A stretch of 64,000 nt of DNA from positions 1,860,001-1,924,000 of the forward strand of contig JBLDXI010000019.1 of assembly GCA_047495785.1 (NCBI GenBank). Reading direction: 5' to 3'. This document shows, piece after piece, positions 42,301 to 52,000 of the stretch. Both the position numbers and the translations under genes were made by a program. The number at the start of each line of letters is the position of its first letter. The first letter of the stretch is position 1. Origin of the DNA: Lepidodermella squamata (taxonomy: Eukaryota > Gastrotricha). The notes below the pieces were generated by a model, which was not told where the DNA came from, ran no database searches, and worked only from the letters and a program-made list of their open reading frames with translations.

Positions 42301-45300
42301 GGTGTTTGTAGAGTGATGCTATATTTCGCGTAATTTGTTCCGGCTTCGGCTACATTCATGACGGGAATATTAAGGCCACTTGTCGGTTCTCTACTGTAAT
42401 AAAAAACGGCAGCGGTGTAAGAAGTTGCATTGCCAACTCCCGAGCCAAAGAGCATGTTCGTCTGATCGGAATAGTAGAAGTTATTTGAATTTGCAGGGTA
42501 GGCCCCTAAGCTCATCGTTTCATCAGTTGTGTTGTAAGGAAACGCTGAAGGAAACTTTGAGCCTGCAATAAACGAGGTTCCAGCTTTTATAGGATTTGCA
42601 GCATCTTCAAGTGCAATGCGTCCGAAAGAGTAGTCCAATGGGCTATTAAAAACAGATATCATATCTGGGGTTGACGTAATTGGACATCTTTTCAGTGAGT
42701 ACAGCTGTTTTCGAGCGAATATTATAGAGTTCCGAAATACCAGCAAGCAGGCCACGTTAATACCCGGCACTCGACCTATTCTGAAGGTGCTTGTCGATGT
42801 TTCGAGGCCGCTAATGCATGCGATCCCAGGGTATGATGCAACAGCTTCTGCCTCTTGAAATATCTGAAATACTGGGTTCTTGTTCGGGTGGTACATCAGC
42901 GTGATGAAGGACCAGCTGTTCAGCATTAAAAGTCGATTTGAAGTCATGTTGAAATTACCTCCGCCCACTCCGTTCTTGCAGCGGAACCCTGCGACCAAAT
43001 AACCGTTTTGCACTCCAAGGTAAACCGTGGCATTTGTTTCATCATAGAACCAGCCCATGAAGATGCCGTTCGCCATAGTTGTAGGCATGATTTGTATATT
43101 CACTGTGAAAGCGTACTGGAGGTTCATTGCGTTAGCCGGTGAAGTAGTGATAGGCATGCTAAGAAAATCAGTAGACGCTGGGAAGCTCCAGGCACTGAAA
43201 TTGTAGTCGATAAACAATTTTTTTCCGATATGTTTTTCTTCAAATTACCTGGCACTGAAACCGTACATTTTCGAGCACTGTGGATTGCCATTTACTGAAA
43301 AGCTAGCTCCGAGGCCGGAGAGGTCATCAACGGAACAATTCAAGGGAAATATAGCGACAGGAGGTGGGGCTAAGAAGAATTAAGAGAAATTACTGATGTA
43401 AGTTTGTGATAATAACTCACTCAGCCATGGGCATGTGCTAGCTTGCTCGATTTCAGAATGGTCGAGGCCACGTTGATAGAACTGCATGCACGCAATCCGC
43501 CCATTCCACGGTCCATGGATCATGAAATATTGTGACATTCTAAAGCTATCCGCGTTGCATCCCACTTGAGCGATCCCTCGATCGTAGTTGTCTATAAAGA
43601 TTCTAGCTATGCCAGTGGAGCAGTCGAATGACAGCGCGAAGAAAAACCATCGATTTACAGGCACGATGACATTGTTTACAGGCCAGGCCCACGAAGTCGT
43701 AGAATTCGATGCATAATCCACTTTGATGGCACCATTGCTAGCTTGAATTTTGATATTAAGCCTCAATTGACTGCAAAAAATTTAAATTATTCCTAAATAT
43801 GATATGGAAGTTGAAGCCCACTTATTGCCGAACAAGTTTCTCATGAGGTACACATCGCCAGATGCATTTCCGTAAAACACCCACATTGCAAAGGTCCATC
43901 CGTTGCCAATGTCCAATGCGCTGATGTTGCTAGTTCGAACCAGGACGAACCTTTCAAGACCACTCCATTGAAGTGATCCCGAAGCCCTCCCGTCGACACC
44001 AGGCCCATAACGAAGTTGAGGAGAGAATATAGCGTGATTGGCATTCATGGATAAATCGTCGCCGCCTCTTAAAATATCAAAAAGCCATAAGCCGTCGGGA
44101 TTCAGAGTAACAAGTGCTGGTAAAGTTGGCGTCGCGATATCGACAGAAGTAATCGTCATGGTCGATCCCAAATCGACGGTAACGTATGGTCGACCACCCA
44201 TCGCACTTGGAATTATACGAGTGCAATTTTGAATGTGTTGCCGCCGAATTATCCTCGGCTTAGTTAGAACCGACGGATCAGATAGCTTCGAAATAGGATT
44301 ACTGTCATACGCTGGGGTTGTTACATTCGCATTGAGGGCAAGATTTTTTAAGTAGTTTGGTGGATCTGGAACATTAGATTTTCATTATGGTACTTCGAAA
44401 TCACGAGCTATTTACTTACTTCTGCAGCCGAGCAATTCGACGCGGTAACAAACTACACCAGAAAATTGAACAGGAATTATGTTGAAGAACTGGCCGGTAA
44501 CGGGTTTAGGGAAATTTATGACCACAACTGTATTAGGGTTGGAATTCCCAGCAAAGACCCTCGATCCAATGCTGTCAACAATGTCGACCCAGCTATCTTC
44601 ATCTTTAGCTTTGTATTGCAAATACAATGAGGTCACCCACGCCGTCATGGTTTTGCAGCCTTGAACTTCTACTGCGTTGACTATTACTTGCCTGCGAAGG
44701 TCGATAATGAGATTCGACGGATTATTGGTACCAGCCATGCCCCAGTTCAGTCTGAAGAAGAATGAGCTTGACGTAGTACTCGGAGCTGTTAACTGGCTTT
44801 TCGCTATATCCCCACTCTCTATACCAAGTGGTTCCATGCAGTTAGCCGGGCATCCATCGAATCTGAAATTCGCACAGTACAATGTCCCGTTCGCAATAGT
44901 TGCTGATATTCGAATATATCGAGTTAGAACAGGCGCAAAACGCTGATAGGCAACTGTTGAGCTAGTCAAGCCGCTGATTAACTGAAACCAAAAAAGAAAG
45001 ATAGGTATCATTCAGGTATACGAAAAGTCCTTACCATCTTCTGCCCATGGCCTCGGGTTATCGGTCTGTAGTAAACATCGTCTAGGCTTGAATCCATTGA
45101 AAATTGAGGGAAGCAAGAGTTGTCCATGCACTTGTACCAAAGCTGGGTCAGCCATACGTAGCGTTGAAAATCGACTTTAAACCAGCTACCAACTGCCGAA
45201 CCAGAAGCTAAGCATGCTCGAGAAAGATGCCCTCCTGTTATTCGACCGAAAGCTGGGGCATCATATGGCTGATTGATGACCGTGTTCCAAGTTGAGGAGC

Positions 45301-45817
45301 TCGAACTGTACGCTAGATCACTTAGATAGGATGTGTCGTAGTCCAAGGTTTCGATTGGATTGGTCATAGACAAGGCATCAACAGCATCAAGGCAGGTTGG
45401 TTTTCCTGCCATCTGCTTGATAGTATCAAAATACCACGCATTGCCATTACTGCAGGTCGAAGTTAAACATTGGTTTGATCTTGCAACACTGCTTTGCAGC
45501 GCGACAGCGGACACAAAGAAGTCAGGGTCTTCTGCAAGCCCGGCTGTACTTGATCCTTCGTGCGATATATTGAAGAGATTGCAGGCTTTGGTCGATTTCT
45601 GAAACTGCATTGCTTGGCATCGGCGATCAGCTCCGCATAATGACGTGCAAACCGACTCTTCGTTAGCCGTAGTGATACCTGGTATGATGAAGCTGTTCAG
45701 GTTACTGAACCCGCTGTTGGCCACTGCTACTAGTTTATTCCCGGGGTACCTTCTGAAAAATGTTCCGCCTTCAATTGCATTCAACGAAGTTATAATGATT
45801 GCAACGACAAAAATCAT
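39382..45817 (-). CDS. Gene B: secreted PAN / F5-8C / LamG protein
   Basis: Ten exons: 45817-45035, 44981-44420, 44365-43822, 43770-43421, 43369-43249, 43194-41951, 41900-41548, 41489-41351, 41286-41224, 40427-39382. They close in frame to 1734 residues. Domain order follows gene A: signal peptide (1-15), PAN/Apple with VCTSLCGADRRCQ, and two discoidin-like domains (WFKVDFQRYVWLTQLWYKC; VIVNAVEVQGCKTM). LamG-like domains follow (NRWFFFALSFDC, GRIACMQFYQRGLDHSE), then C-terminal F5/8C domains (SGWLQVDLGRAISVSKIVIV). The 63-nt ninth exon (DFSCKGELNDFTPGF) corresponds to part of gene A's final exon, so one intron was gained or lost. That intron is 796 bp here and about 56 bp in gene C, because of inserted DNA (40428-41223). 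It is very similar to gene C and was probably duplicated recently. Confidence 0.86.
40428..41223. repeat. Expanded intron of gene B containing inserted sequence
   Basis: The orthologous intron in gene C is about 56 bp, so about 740 bp were inserted. Part of the insert near 40775-40802 (AAGCGAAGCGAGCTTTAGCT) resembles sequence at 48150-48185 in opposite orientation, so it is a dispersed repeat. Confidence 0.5.
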
Positions 45818-45941
45818 TCCTCTTTTATTTCCTCCAAAACGTTTAATGTCATCAGGCTGTAAGAAAGAGGTACTTGAGCTTTGGCGCGTTGAAGATTTAA
45901 GGCAGTTACGTTCGTCCGTTACGGTTCAGAGAAGAGGATGA

Positions 45942-46060
45942 TTGAATATTGATGGAGCTAAAAATAATTTCGTGTCGACTTGGAAAGCGGCGAGGAAACA
46001 TTTGAAAGTGCCCTGAATATTGTGCGAAATTATCGAGTGTGAGTTCAGCGTTGCTGCACT
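45942..46060. promoter_or_regulatory. Upstream module, copy 1 of gene B
   Basis: About 120-240 bp upstream of gene B's start codon. It shares GAATATT, TGGAGCTAAA, ACATTTGAA and GCGAAATTATCGAGTG with copies at 46209-46312, 54838-54960 and 55103-55226. The repeated position in front of paralogous genes suggests a regulatory role, but that is inference. Confidence 0.4.
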
Positions 46061-46208
46061 TGTTCGTTTAAAAAATACTAAGGAACCATCATAAATAACT
46101 CCAAGCTGTTAGTTTACGGGGTCAATTATTTATCCAACTTCAATGAGCGTTAGCAATGAGTAATATTAATAAGTTAGATACCTGTACTGTTGGCAGCCAC
46201 AGAAAAGA

Positions 46209-46312
46209 TTATTGAATATTAATGGAGGTAAACATCTATTCGGAAAAGGGCGCTTCAACATTTGAACGCGCCAAATTACGCGAAATATCGAGTGCGACTA
46301 ATGCGTTGCAGC
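46209..46312. promoter_or_regulatory. Upstream module, copy 2 of gene B
   Basis: It shares TTGAATATTAATGGAG, ACATTTGAA, and GCGAAATATCGAGTGCGA with the other three copies. Confidence 0.4.
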
Positions 46313-47342
46313 ACGTATCACTGAATTATGTATCACTAAGAAAGAAACCGGAAAGAAACTCAATCGGCAAATATATAAGGTCAAAAACATTGCACCGCCT
46401 TTCATTAGCTTCCATCTTTAGCAATCATAGTGACGCCGAAATCTGGTCTCAAGAAAATTGAAAATCAAAACTTGTGGTTCTTGCGGTAAAACCGGCTCAT
46501 TTTTCGCCTACTGTCCTCATTTGCCAAACCATCCCATTCAGCTACCAAAATTCAGCCTGTAAGACCTATTGCTGTAGGCTGCTCCATTGTTGGATTTTAT
46601 TTTGAGACGCAATTTCGGCGTCGCAATGAGTTTATAATTTGGATAACCGTAATTGTTCTGATAATGTGAAGTTTTGGGTTTCCGGATCGCAAATAATCGT
46701 ATCAGATCTTCGATAATCCCAGAGATTTCACAAAACCACAACACAGGTTCACTGTAAAAGACAGAAGTTGGAAATGGAGAAATCGAAGCCGTTTTACTAA
46801 TTTGTTACTAGTTGTCATTATCTCTCATGGTTAACCCGTATTTTATCCGTTACAGGCCGACGCAAGTTTTCCGATTGATGGGCCTAAGAGAATCGAGAAA
46901 TAGAGTATTTACTGTAATTAGGAGGTGGAAAATTCTTAGATTTTTTCTGAAGTAAATTCGATTGTCTTCGAGAAATTGTGGAACCGCTAAATGGTTCAAC
47001 GCGCTGATTGGTCAATCGGTCGTTACTATGACTCCGACATGAAATATTTTGCCGTGCAATCCACTAATAAATAAATAAATGATCTTGCAATACCAGGTGC
47101 ATGATTCCCAATGACTACGGCTGTGGGGCTGTGGACCCATTATAATCTTGGTCAACTACTGCCGCAAAAGCACTTGTTGCCATAATATTTCATGCCGGTG
47201 TCGTAGTAACGATCGATTGACGATTGCGCAGTCAGCGTGCGCATAAAAAATGGTTCGTCAGTCATTCTCTTTCGAGATAAATTGTCAGCGAGAGCTGCTG
47301 TATCCTAATATTCATTTTTACAAGACTCATTATTATCATATG

Positions 47343-47732
47343 GTTACCTTTCCGCTTTTTAAGTTCCGCTATGATCATTTCCGCCTATTATCTTTTCCGC
47401 TACAAGTACACTTCCGCCAGTGACATTTCCGCCTATCAGCTTTCCGCCAAAGTCGATTTCCGCCAACAACATTTCCGCTAAAGGTCATTTCCGCTTTTCT
47501 GCACTTCCGCTTTTTGGCTCTCATTTCAACTTTGAAAATCCTAAATACCGAGACGAATGGAAAATCGGAGAAACGCTAGAACGCGGAACTCACGATAGCG
47601 GAAGTGTGTTATAGCGGAAACGTCTATGGGGGAACTCATACTATGGCGGAAATGAAAATAACGGAAAACGCAATGGCGGAAATGGTCTCGGCGGAAAAAA
47701 ATGTAGCGGAACTTAAAAAGCGGAAAAGTAAC
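47343..47732. mobile_element. Palindromic element packed with TTCCGC motifs
   Basis: The ends are inverted repeats: GTTACCTTTCCGCTTTTTAA on the left, and on the right the reverse complement GTTACTTTTCCGCTTTTTAA, with AGTTCCGCTA continuing in both. About eleven TTTCCGC or CTTCCGC motifs are spaced roughly 13-17 bp apart in the left arm. About nine GCGGAA motifs mirror them in the right arm, around a short unique centre near 47525-47575. There is no coding capacity beyond repeat-derived frames. This is a foldback or MITE-like non-autonomous element with regularly phased subterminal motifs, possibly transposase-binding sites. Confidence 0.7.
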
Positions 47733-47953
47733 GACACCCCAGCACCCCTGTACTTCGCACCCTATTTTGTTCAGATGATTTTTAATGCAATCGATCCACC
47801 TTGGATATCGGTCCACCTTAATTTTGGTCCAGGATAGAACTGTTTGGCGACAAAAAATTCATAGTTATTTTGGACCAAAATTAAGTTGGATCGATTGCAT
47901 TAAAAATCATCGGAACAAAATAGGGTGCGAAGTACAGGGATGCTGGGGTGTCG
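47732..47953. mobile_element. Second palindromic (MITE-like) element
   Basis: It abuts the first element. Arms of about 70 bp begin CGACACCCCAGCACCCCTGT and mirror ACAGGGATGCTGGGGTGTCG. Each contains GATTTTTAATGCAATCGAT or its complement. An inner inverted repeat is built on AATTTTGGTCCA / TGGACCAAAATT. No open frame of interest is seen. Confidence 0.7.
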
Positions 47954-48339
47954 CGACACGTCAGCTTCGGGGCTCCAACCAGAGGGAGGCTGGAGAAACC
48001 ACTATCGAACTCTAAATGAGGCAGTCATTGTAGAAAGTAAGGTCGCAAGCAATTCAGGAAAGGGTTGCAAAAGGTCGGGAGTCGCTATGTTCACGACACA
48101 ATAATATAATTTTGAAGCGACTTTTGATTATCTTCAGCCATATTTCGAAGAAATACCATCAGCTACAGCTCGCTTCGCTCGCAGATGATCACAGTATTTT
48201 AGAAAAACCAAGCTCTTCTTCCTTTTAAGGAGATTTTCAGGCATTTTTCTGAAAAAAATCCGTAAAAAATCCGAATAAGGGTTTTGATTGACTGATGCGG
48301 AAATGAAAGAGGATGTCAGCAAAGGGGATTTCGGGGGAT

Positions 48340-48440
48340 TGAGTACCTGCCACTATCGACAGTTCGATGGAAATTTGCCAGTTTGCAGTGTACAACAACA
48401 ATGCGACTGATTTTGCGGAATAAAAAACCGTTACTACGAG
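48340..48440 (+). pseudogene. Inverted fragment of a gene B/C F5-8C exon
   Basis: On the plus strand it reads TIDSSMEICQ, then NATDFAE and a stop where genes B and C have YKTVTTN. It is a short piece of the final-exon discoidin domain, opposite in orientation to the intact genes, with an in-frame stop. Confidence 0.65.
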
Positions 48441-48720
48441 GTGTGACAGCGACGCCACTGACAAAACAACGGCAACCAAACTGGAGAGCATACAACTCAA
48501 CAGTAGATGTTAGCGATATTCTCTCATGGAATGGGTGGACGATTCCGCACCTACTTGGTTCATTGCCTGGTTATAGTATTCTTCGCCCAAAGAAGTCGGC
48601 GACCGTTTCATTCAACCGATGTCACTCAAGCCTATATCTACTGTTTTTTTGTCGGTAGCATTCGAATCACCCGTCATCAGCTTGCAAAAAATGTTTCTGA
48701 AAGGGGGATGATTCTAGCCG
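48441..48720 (+). pseudogene. NRF6 relic (3' end of a third, deleted copy)
   Basis: From about 48515 the sequence tracks the last 200 bp of NRF6-1: ATTCTCTCATGGAATG, TTCATTCAACCGATGTCACT, CAGCTTGCAAAAAATGTTTC. Just before it, 48455-48490 holds an inverted scrap of the same gene end (GACAAAACAACGGCAACC). The upstream exons are missing. The distance from its end to gene C's stop (about 290 bp) matches that between NRF6-1 and gene B (about 305 bp). It is therefore the remnant of the NRF6 copy in the second duplicated block. Confidence 0.75.
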
Positions 48721-49004
48721 AATCACCCGTGGTTATTGGTTATATTTATTTTATTACCAAAACTAAGAATATTAAAGACAAACTGACCTACAAAAACCGA
48801 AGAGTGAGATTCAGTTTCCTAAACAACTTTAAAATTTGAATTATTTTTGCATCGTCAACAATGACTCTTATAGAGATTGAATTATGAAAAAAGCGGCCCT
48901 AATCATGCTCAACATGATTCTCATGGAAAAGCCAAGTATAATTCTTCTACGCTAGGGTACTTATTCAGTTTTCTGATAAGCATATCCAGCTTTAAAGTTT
49001 GCTC

Positions 49005-52000
49005 TCAATAAACCATAATGCGAGTGAATTGCATTTGGCCGCTGCCGTCTTTTTCCACGCTGGCGTAGCGTCCAAGTAACGGCGGCGTGCAGTGCCCAAT
49101 AATTGATTGCCCTGGAACTATGTTCGGTGCCCTCAAACCACCAGTCCAAACGTCACAGATACCGTTTTGACTGATTACGGGTCCAGGAGTGTTGCCGACA
49201 CGGAATGTTATTCGCATAGTCATCGGCGAAGTGCTCGATGGCCAACTGCCAACGGATGTTGTGACAATGACAATTTTGGACACTGAAATAGCTCTGCCAA
49301 GATCAACTTGTAGCCAGCCGGAAGTAAGCGTTACCGTGGCTGTTGCCGACCCAGGAGTGGTCATAGCCAGCAAATTTGCCGCTGTCATAGCCGAGTTGTT
49401 AGTTGTAACCGTTTTGTATTCAGCAAAATCAGTCGCATTGTCGCTGTACGCTGCAACCTGGCAAATTTCCATCGAACTGTCGATCGTGGAAGGTACTATC
49501 GTCAAATAACGCCCCGTGACCGGTTTTATACAAGGGATCGAGTAGCGCACGTTGTATGGCATCGTTATCCGATTTGTAGGATGCCCGCAAGCCTGTTGCG
49601 AGTCGGCTGCAGCTGCACTGGCGGGTGGGGTGGTCCCAACTCGAATATTCATAGATTCACCGGCGAATGTGTAGTCGCTATAAAGACAGCTTCTTAAGCC
49701 AAATCTTGCAATGGGCGCTGTAACAAATTCATCCACATAGATCCTAAGAGCAGTAGCCATTACTGGCGGCTTCAAGTAACTAGTCATAGGATTGGGATTG
49801 ATGGCGGCATTAGGACCATCGAAAATTCGCAGGCGAGATCCGTTATTTGGATAGGTGTAAGGCGTCCAAATATTCCCGTCTAGGGAAGTCAGTACGTGAT
49901 ATTTTGTTATCCACGCAGTTTTGCTTGTTCCACACTGAACAAGAATGGCCGTGATTATTCTCAAAGTGGTGAACTTTATGTCATAGAACGGCTCGCTATC
50001 ACTACTAGTAGGTATCCAATCATTAGTGGTGTATGTATCTGTTCTCGAGTCTGAAAGTTTCAAAATATCAGGAGTAGTACTGCAAATTCTCAGTAAGTAT
50101 ACTTACTAGGTCCTGTGTTCGATGAGAAACCTGGCGTAAAATCCGTGAGTTCGTTTTTGCAGGAAAAATCTAGCGGTAGAAATAGACATATAAAATAAAT
50201 AAAGCATAATATAAAAGGATATAGAAATAGAAATAGGCATAAGTATACGGTAATTTTAAAAGGGAATTAGCCAAAGCTCCAATTAACCTGGACATCCGCG
50301 AACCATAACTCTCCATGCCATGCCACCGAAGTAAGTTACTGGATATAACCGAAGAGCTCTGGTATTCAAGTGTGGTCGAAAGAAATTCCAAACTACTGTA
50401 TCAGCGTCAAAGTTAGCAGTGAATGTCTGCGAATGTTAACGAGAAAATTGATTTTATACTCTACCATATTAAAAAAAAGCTGAAAACCTTCACTGAAGTT
50501 GTGCCCGGGATGGTAATCCATACCGATCTGCCCGAAGTCATCCAATTCATGATCTGGTAGCTCGAAATGTAAAACCCCGTTGAGTAGTCTCCTTGCGTTC
50601 CGATCGAAGAAACGGAGACATATTCGCTGTAATCAAACAGCATGTATTGGTTGGCATTGTTAGTGAGAAATTGCCAACAACAAGGAATCGAACCGACGGT
50701 GTTGGGATCACCAACCCATTTGTTGTTCAACCGATATTGATTGTACGTAATATTTGCTGCCGATTTGTACAGTAGACTCTGAGCCGTCGAGAATACATTA
50801 CTTTTTGAAGTAAGATCAGTTTCGCAAACATGGCCTTGCACTACAAAAAACTTCTTGTCAATAGGTTTTTCGTATATTAGATTACTCACGCATTGTTGGG
50901 CCAGAGCATTGAGTTGAGACATCAGCAGCCAAGTATTGATTCAAATATCCCTGGAAAACTGACAAGCAAGCGTAGTCCCCATTAGCCCGATAATTGTAGT
51001 AGACATCTCGACCGAGATATAACCGGGTTGTCGAAAGTGGTTTGGAATCCGGCAAGGGAACTGATACCATCACAGAACCATCAAGGTAGTTCTCGTATTT
51101 CATGGTTCCAGGGGTCAAATCGAAAGTCATCAAATGATGCTGCCAAGTTGCAGAGGGCGAAGAAATATTCACGGCATTAGGCCTGTACCAAGTTCCCGTA
51201 CCGCCAACAGACATGCAAGCTTCGTACTTGATCGTATTGGGTGTTTGTAGAGTGATGCTATATTTCGCGTAATTTGTTCCGGCTTCGGCTACATTCATGA
51301 CGGGAATATTAAGGCCACTTGTCGGTTCTCTACTGTAATAAAAAACGGCAGCGGTGTAAGAAGTTGCGTTGCCAACTCCCGAGCCGAACAGCATGTTCGC
51401 CTGATCGGAATAGTAGAAGTTATTTGAATTTGCAGGGTAGGCCCCAAAGCTCATTGTTTCATCAGTTGTGTAAGGAAACGTGGAGCCTGCAATAAATGAG
51501 GTTCCAGCTTTTATAGGATTTGCAGCATCTTCAAGTGCAAAGCGTCCGAAAGAGTAGTCCAATGGGCTATTAAAAACAGATATCATATCAGGGGTTGACG
51601 TAATTGGACATCTTTTCAGTGAGTACAGCTGTTTTCGAGCGAATATTATAGAGTTCCGAAATACCAGTAAGCAGGCCACGTTAATACCCGGCACTCGACC
51701 TATTCTGAAGGTGCTTGTCGATGTTTCGAGGCCGCTTATGCAGGCGATCCCAGAGATAGATGCTACTTGTTCTGCCTCTTGAAATATCTGAAATACTGGG
51801 TTCTTGTTCGGGTGGTACATCAGCGAGATGAAGGACCAGCTGTTCAGCATTAAAAGTCGATTTGAAGTCATGTTGAAATTACCTCCGCCCACTCCGTTCT
51901 TGCAGCGGAACCCTGCGACCAAATAACCGTTTTGCACTCCAAGGTAAACCGTGGCATTTGTTTCATCATAGAACCAGCCCATGAAGGTGCCGTTTGCCAT

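Larger units (their letters stand above)
45818..47340. other. Upstream region of gene B, with a duplicated module
   Basis: No gene is seen. It holds two copies of a roughly 115-bp module (45942-46060 and 46209-46312). Its far end (about 46920-47337) resembles the sequence just upstream of NRF6-2 (55860-56010): both have AGCGAGAG and CTGTATCCTAAT, then AAGACTCATTATTAT. This marks the lost start of the middle NRF6 copy. Confidence 0.55.
47954..49004. other. Degenerate interval between the palindromes and gene C
   Basis: Apart from the two relics above, it holds a dispersed-repeat scrap near 48150-48185 and the duplicated spacer at 48721-49004. No intact gene is seen. Confidence 0.5.

Noticed and set aside
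47343-47732. Possible CRISPR-like array because of regularly spaced short motifs
   Set aside because: The repeats are only 6-7 bp, mirrored in two arms, in an animal genome; a foldback transposon explains them better.
47541-47816. 91-codon frame rich in Phe, Arg and His
   Set aside because: The composition is produced by the repeated TTTCCGC and GCGGAAA motifs of the palindromic element, not by coding selection.
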